Of a DNA stretch of 40,619 nucleotides, positions 39,032 through 40,619 are shown one piece after another. This stretch comes from an uncultured Alphaproteobacteria bacterium (GTDB lineage Bacteria > Pseudomonadota > Alphaproteobacteria > Rhodobacterales > Rhodobacteraceae), in NCBI GenBank assembly GCA_902584635.1, contig CACIAQ010000013.1, positions 1 to 40,619 of the forward strand. The letters run 5' to 3'. Numbering within the stretch: the first letter of the stretch is position 1; each line of letters starts with the position of its first letter. The translations under genes and the position numbers were made by a program. Below the pieces are notes generated by a model, which was not told where the DNA came from, did not search any database, and saw only the letters and a list, made by a program, of their open reading frames with translations.

Positions 39032-40507
39032 CTATTTAATTATAAATGGATTTGCTGTGGACGTTTCATGGCTAATCCATACTGACTTTGTTTCTAGAAA
39101 TTCTTTTATACACTCTTGCCCACTTTCACGACCTTGACCTGATCTTTTATAGCCTCCAAAAGGCGACATGTAACTGACTGCTCTATAGGTGTTAACCCAA
39201 ATGGTCCCAGCTTTTAGCTTGTCGGCCATTCTAAGAGCTCTACCTATATTACTTGTCCAAACGCCAGCAGCAAGGCCAAAAAGAATATCATTGCCGAGCT
39301 TAATGGCTTCCGCTTCATCTTTGAAGCGAATAATTGAAAGAACTGGCCCAAATACTTCTTCTTGAGCAATTCTCATGTTGTTTTTTACATCTGTAAAAAT
39401 TGTAGGTTCTATAAATCTGTTTCCTTTTGAACCAGGACCATTGTATCTATTTCCTCCTAATACACAGGTAGCGCCCTCAGTTTTCGCTATATTAATATAG
39501 TCGATAATCTTTTTGAACTGTGGTTCTGTGGTTACTGGTCCAACATTAGTAGTTTCTTCCATTGGGTCACCAATGGAGGCCTCTTTGGCAACTGAAACTA
39601 ATTTGGCAACAAATTCATCATGTATGTCCTGATGGAGAAGTAGTCTTGAGCCAGCTATACACGTTTGGCCGGTAGCGGCAAAGATGCCTGAAATTACACC
39701 CATAACTGCAGCATCCATATCGGCGTCATTGAAAACAATGTTTGGAGATTTCCCCCCCAATTCTAATGTTACTGGCATAATTTTTTTCGCAGCACTTTCA
39801 TATATTTTTTGGCCTGAAATATCTGATCCAGTAAATGCGATCTTGCTCACATCTTTATGATCAACTAAGGGTTGTCCTACCTCCAGGCCGAAGCCAGTTA
39901 CACAATTAATAACTCCATTAGGAAAACCTGCTTCTTCAACCAAGTGCATGAACTCAAGGGTTGAAGCTGATGTGAATTCGCTCGGCTTTATAACCGCCGT
40001 ATTTCCTGCTGCGAGCGCAGGGGCTAACTTCCAAGCTAATAAAAGGAGAGGGGAGTTCCATGGAGTAATAAGTCCGACGACCCCAAAAGGCTCGTATTTA
40101 GTATAATTTAGCATTCCTGGTTTATCAATAGGGATTACGGACCCTTCAACCTTATCGGCTAGCCCTCCAAAATACCTATACCACTCTGCAAGATACTTTG
40201 TTTGAGCACCCATTTCAGCAAAAAGTTTTCCATTATCCTTCACCTCTATTTCACCCAGCCTTGTTGCTTCTCTTTCAATAAGTTCTGCCAGCCGAACTAA
40301 TATTTTACCTCTCTCAGTTGGTTTCATTGGTTCCCAATGGTCTTCAAAAGCATTCTTAGCCGCCGTTACTGCTAAATTTATATCTTCTCCATTGCCTCTA
40401 GCAATATTTGCCCATACCTTACCATCGTATGGATTATCAGAATCAAAATAATTTCCAGAAGAAGGCCTTTGCCATTTTCCATTTATATAAAGGTCATATT
40501 TTTCCAT
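39032..40507 (-). CDS. Aldehyde dehydrogenase, NAD(P)-dependent
   Basis: 491 residues. TPWNSPLLLLAWKLAPALAA with K174 (VIKPSE), catalytic Glu249 in LELGGKSPN and nucleophile Cys283 in AATGQTCIAGSR, FTGSDISG (NAD-binding), and QEEVFGPVLSI near the C-terminus. All ALDH blocks are present. Substrate unclear; the closest architecture is the betaine- or 5-carboxymethyl-2-hydroxymuconate semialdehyde-type subgroup. Full length; ribosome site GGAGCAGAT before the ATG. Likely core-like metabolic gene. Confidence 0.95.
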   Translation of the reverse strand: MEKYDLYINGKWQRPSSGNYFDSDNPYDGKVWANIARGNGEDINLAVTAAKNAFEDHWEPMKPTERGKILVRLAELIEREATRLGEIEVKDNGKLFAEMGAQTKYLAEWYRYFGGLADKVEGSVIPIDKPGMLNYTKYEPFGVVGLITPWNSPLLLLAWKLAPALAAGNTAVIKPSEFTSASTLEFMHLVEEAGFPNGVINCVTGFGLEVGQPLVDHKDVSKIAFTGSDISGQKIYESAAKKIMPVTLELGGKSPNIVFNDADMDAAVMGVISGIFAATGQTCIAGSRLLLHQDIHDEFVAKLVSVAKEASIGDPMEETTNVGPVTTEPQFKKIIDYINIAKTEGATCVLGGNRYNGPGSKGNRFIEPTIFTDVKNNMRIAQEEVFGPVLSIIRFKDEAEAIKLGNDILFGLAAGVWTSNIGRALRMADKLKAGTIWVNTYRAVSYMSPFGGYKRSGQGRESGQECIKEFLETKSVWISHETSTANPFIIK

Positions 40508-40619
40508 ATCTGCTCCTACTAAATAAGGGACTACACATTTTCAATAGATTGAGGTACCAGTGTATTGTGTATAAAACGTTAATCAATTTAAATATCAAAG
40601 GAAAAGTTTATAAATAATT

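Noticed and set aside
1-40619. CRISPR array or integron
   Set aside because: No set of short regular direct repeats with spacers, and no attC core pairs or integrase gene. The A/B/R repeats are far longer and irregularly spaced.

Overview
The window is AT-rich (codons and spacers strongly A/T biased) and bacterial. The gene content (TauD-type dioxygenase, NIPSNAP, MaoC, cryptochrome-like FAD protein, SABATH-type methyltransferase, YfhO-like membrane protein, many solitary small redox or stress genes) suggests a free-living marine alphaproteobacterium of the SAR11 / AEGEAN-169 / HIMB59 type. That placement is inference: no rRNA or tRNA gene is present to confirm it.

Bases 1 to about 26,000 are a mosaic accessory region. 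Single, mostly unrelated small genes (HIT-HNH operon, MORN repeat, GIY-YIG, ABM-like, GST, DUF1330, Sel1, DsrE, YdhR, DUF2938, DUF4149, cupredoxin, thioesterase, alpha/beta hydrolase, Nmad3, DUF1772) are separated by copies and fragments of one repeat family. I call its parts A, B and R. A is a minus-strand reading frame of about 120 codons, and B is a divergent plus-strand frame. Both carry a helix-turn-helix like that of the serine-recombinase 'Recombinase' domain but no catalytic domain. R is a solo copy of the A 5' end plus upstream DNA with a conserved hairpin. A, B or R pieces lie near 1-600, 3866-4252, 4751, 5885, 7334-7985, 9105, 9651, 10049, 11224, 14053-14850, 20338, 21313, 21884, 22000 and 23715. 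Several genes are fused to, or cut at, these pieces. The layout resembles a punctuated cassette array without integron attC sites.

Within it are an 848-bp inverted-repeat-bounded element (3901-4748), a glycan or surface block (TPR-methyltransferase 12188-13690, HAD remnant, YfhO-like 15988-18624, sugar O-methyltransferase 24233-25363), and a duplicated module made of a tiny membrane protein followed by a hairpin RNA with an invariant loop (6955-7289 and 19897-20275).

Bases 26,000-40,619 are more conventional: nucleosidase, broken YaiI gene, TauD family, HAD nucleotidase, histidine phosphatase, photolyase-like FAD protein, NIPSNAP, YgjP-type metallopeptidase, MaoC, two cupins, NTF2-like protein, exported protein, SABATH methyltransferase, SDR, outer-membrane barrel, VOC protein and aldehyde dehydrogenase. 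Most are single-gene units; 34076-37168 may be a small co-directional cluster.

Many genes carry one disabling change. Some are frameshifts in or near A/T runs (GIY-YIG, YaiI, the YgjP C-terminus). Others are nonsense codons, three of them at a conserved Trp position (A5, the ABM remnant, the HAD remnant), while the TPR-methyltransferase has one near its end. Either the region is decaying or some of these are assembly errors in homopolymers.
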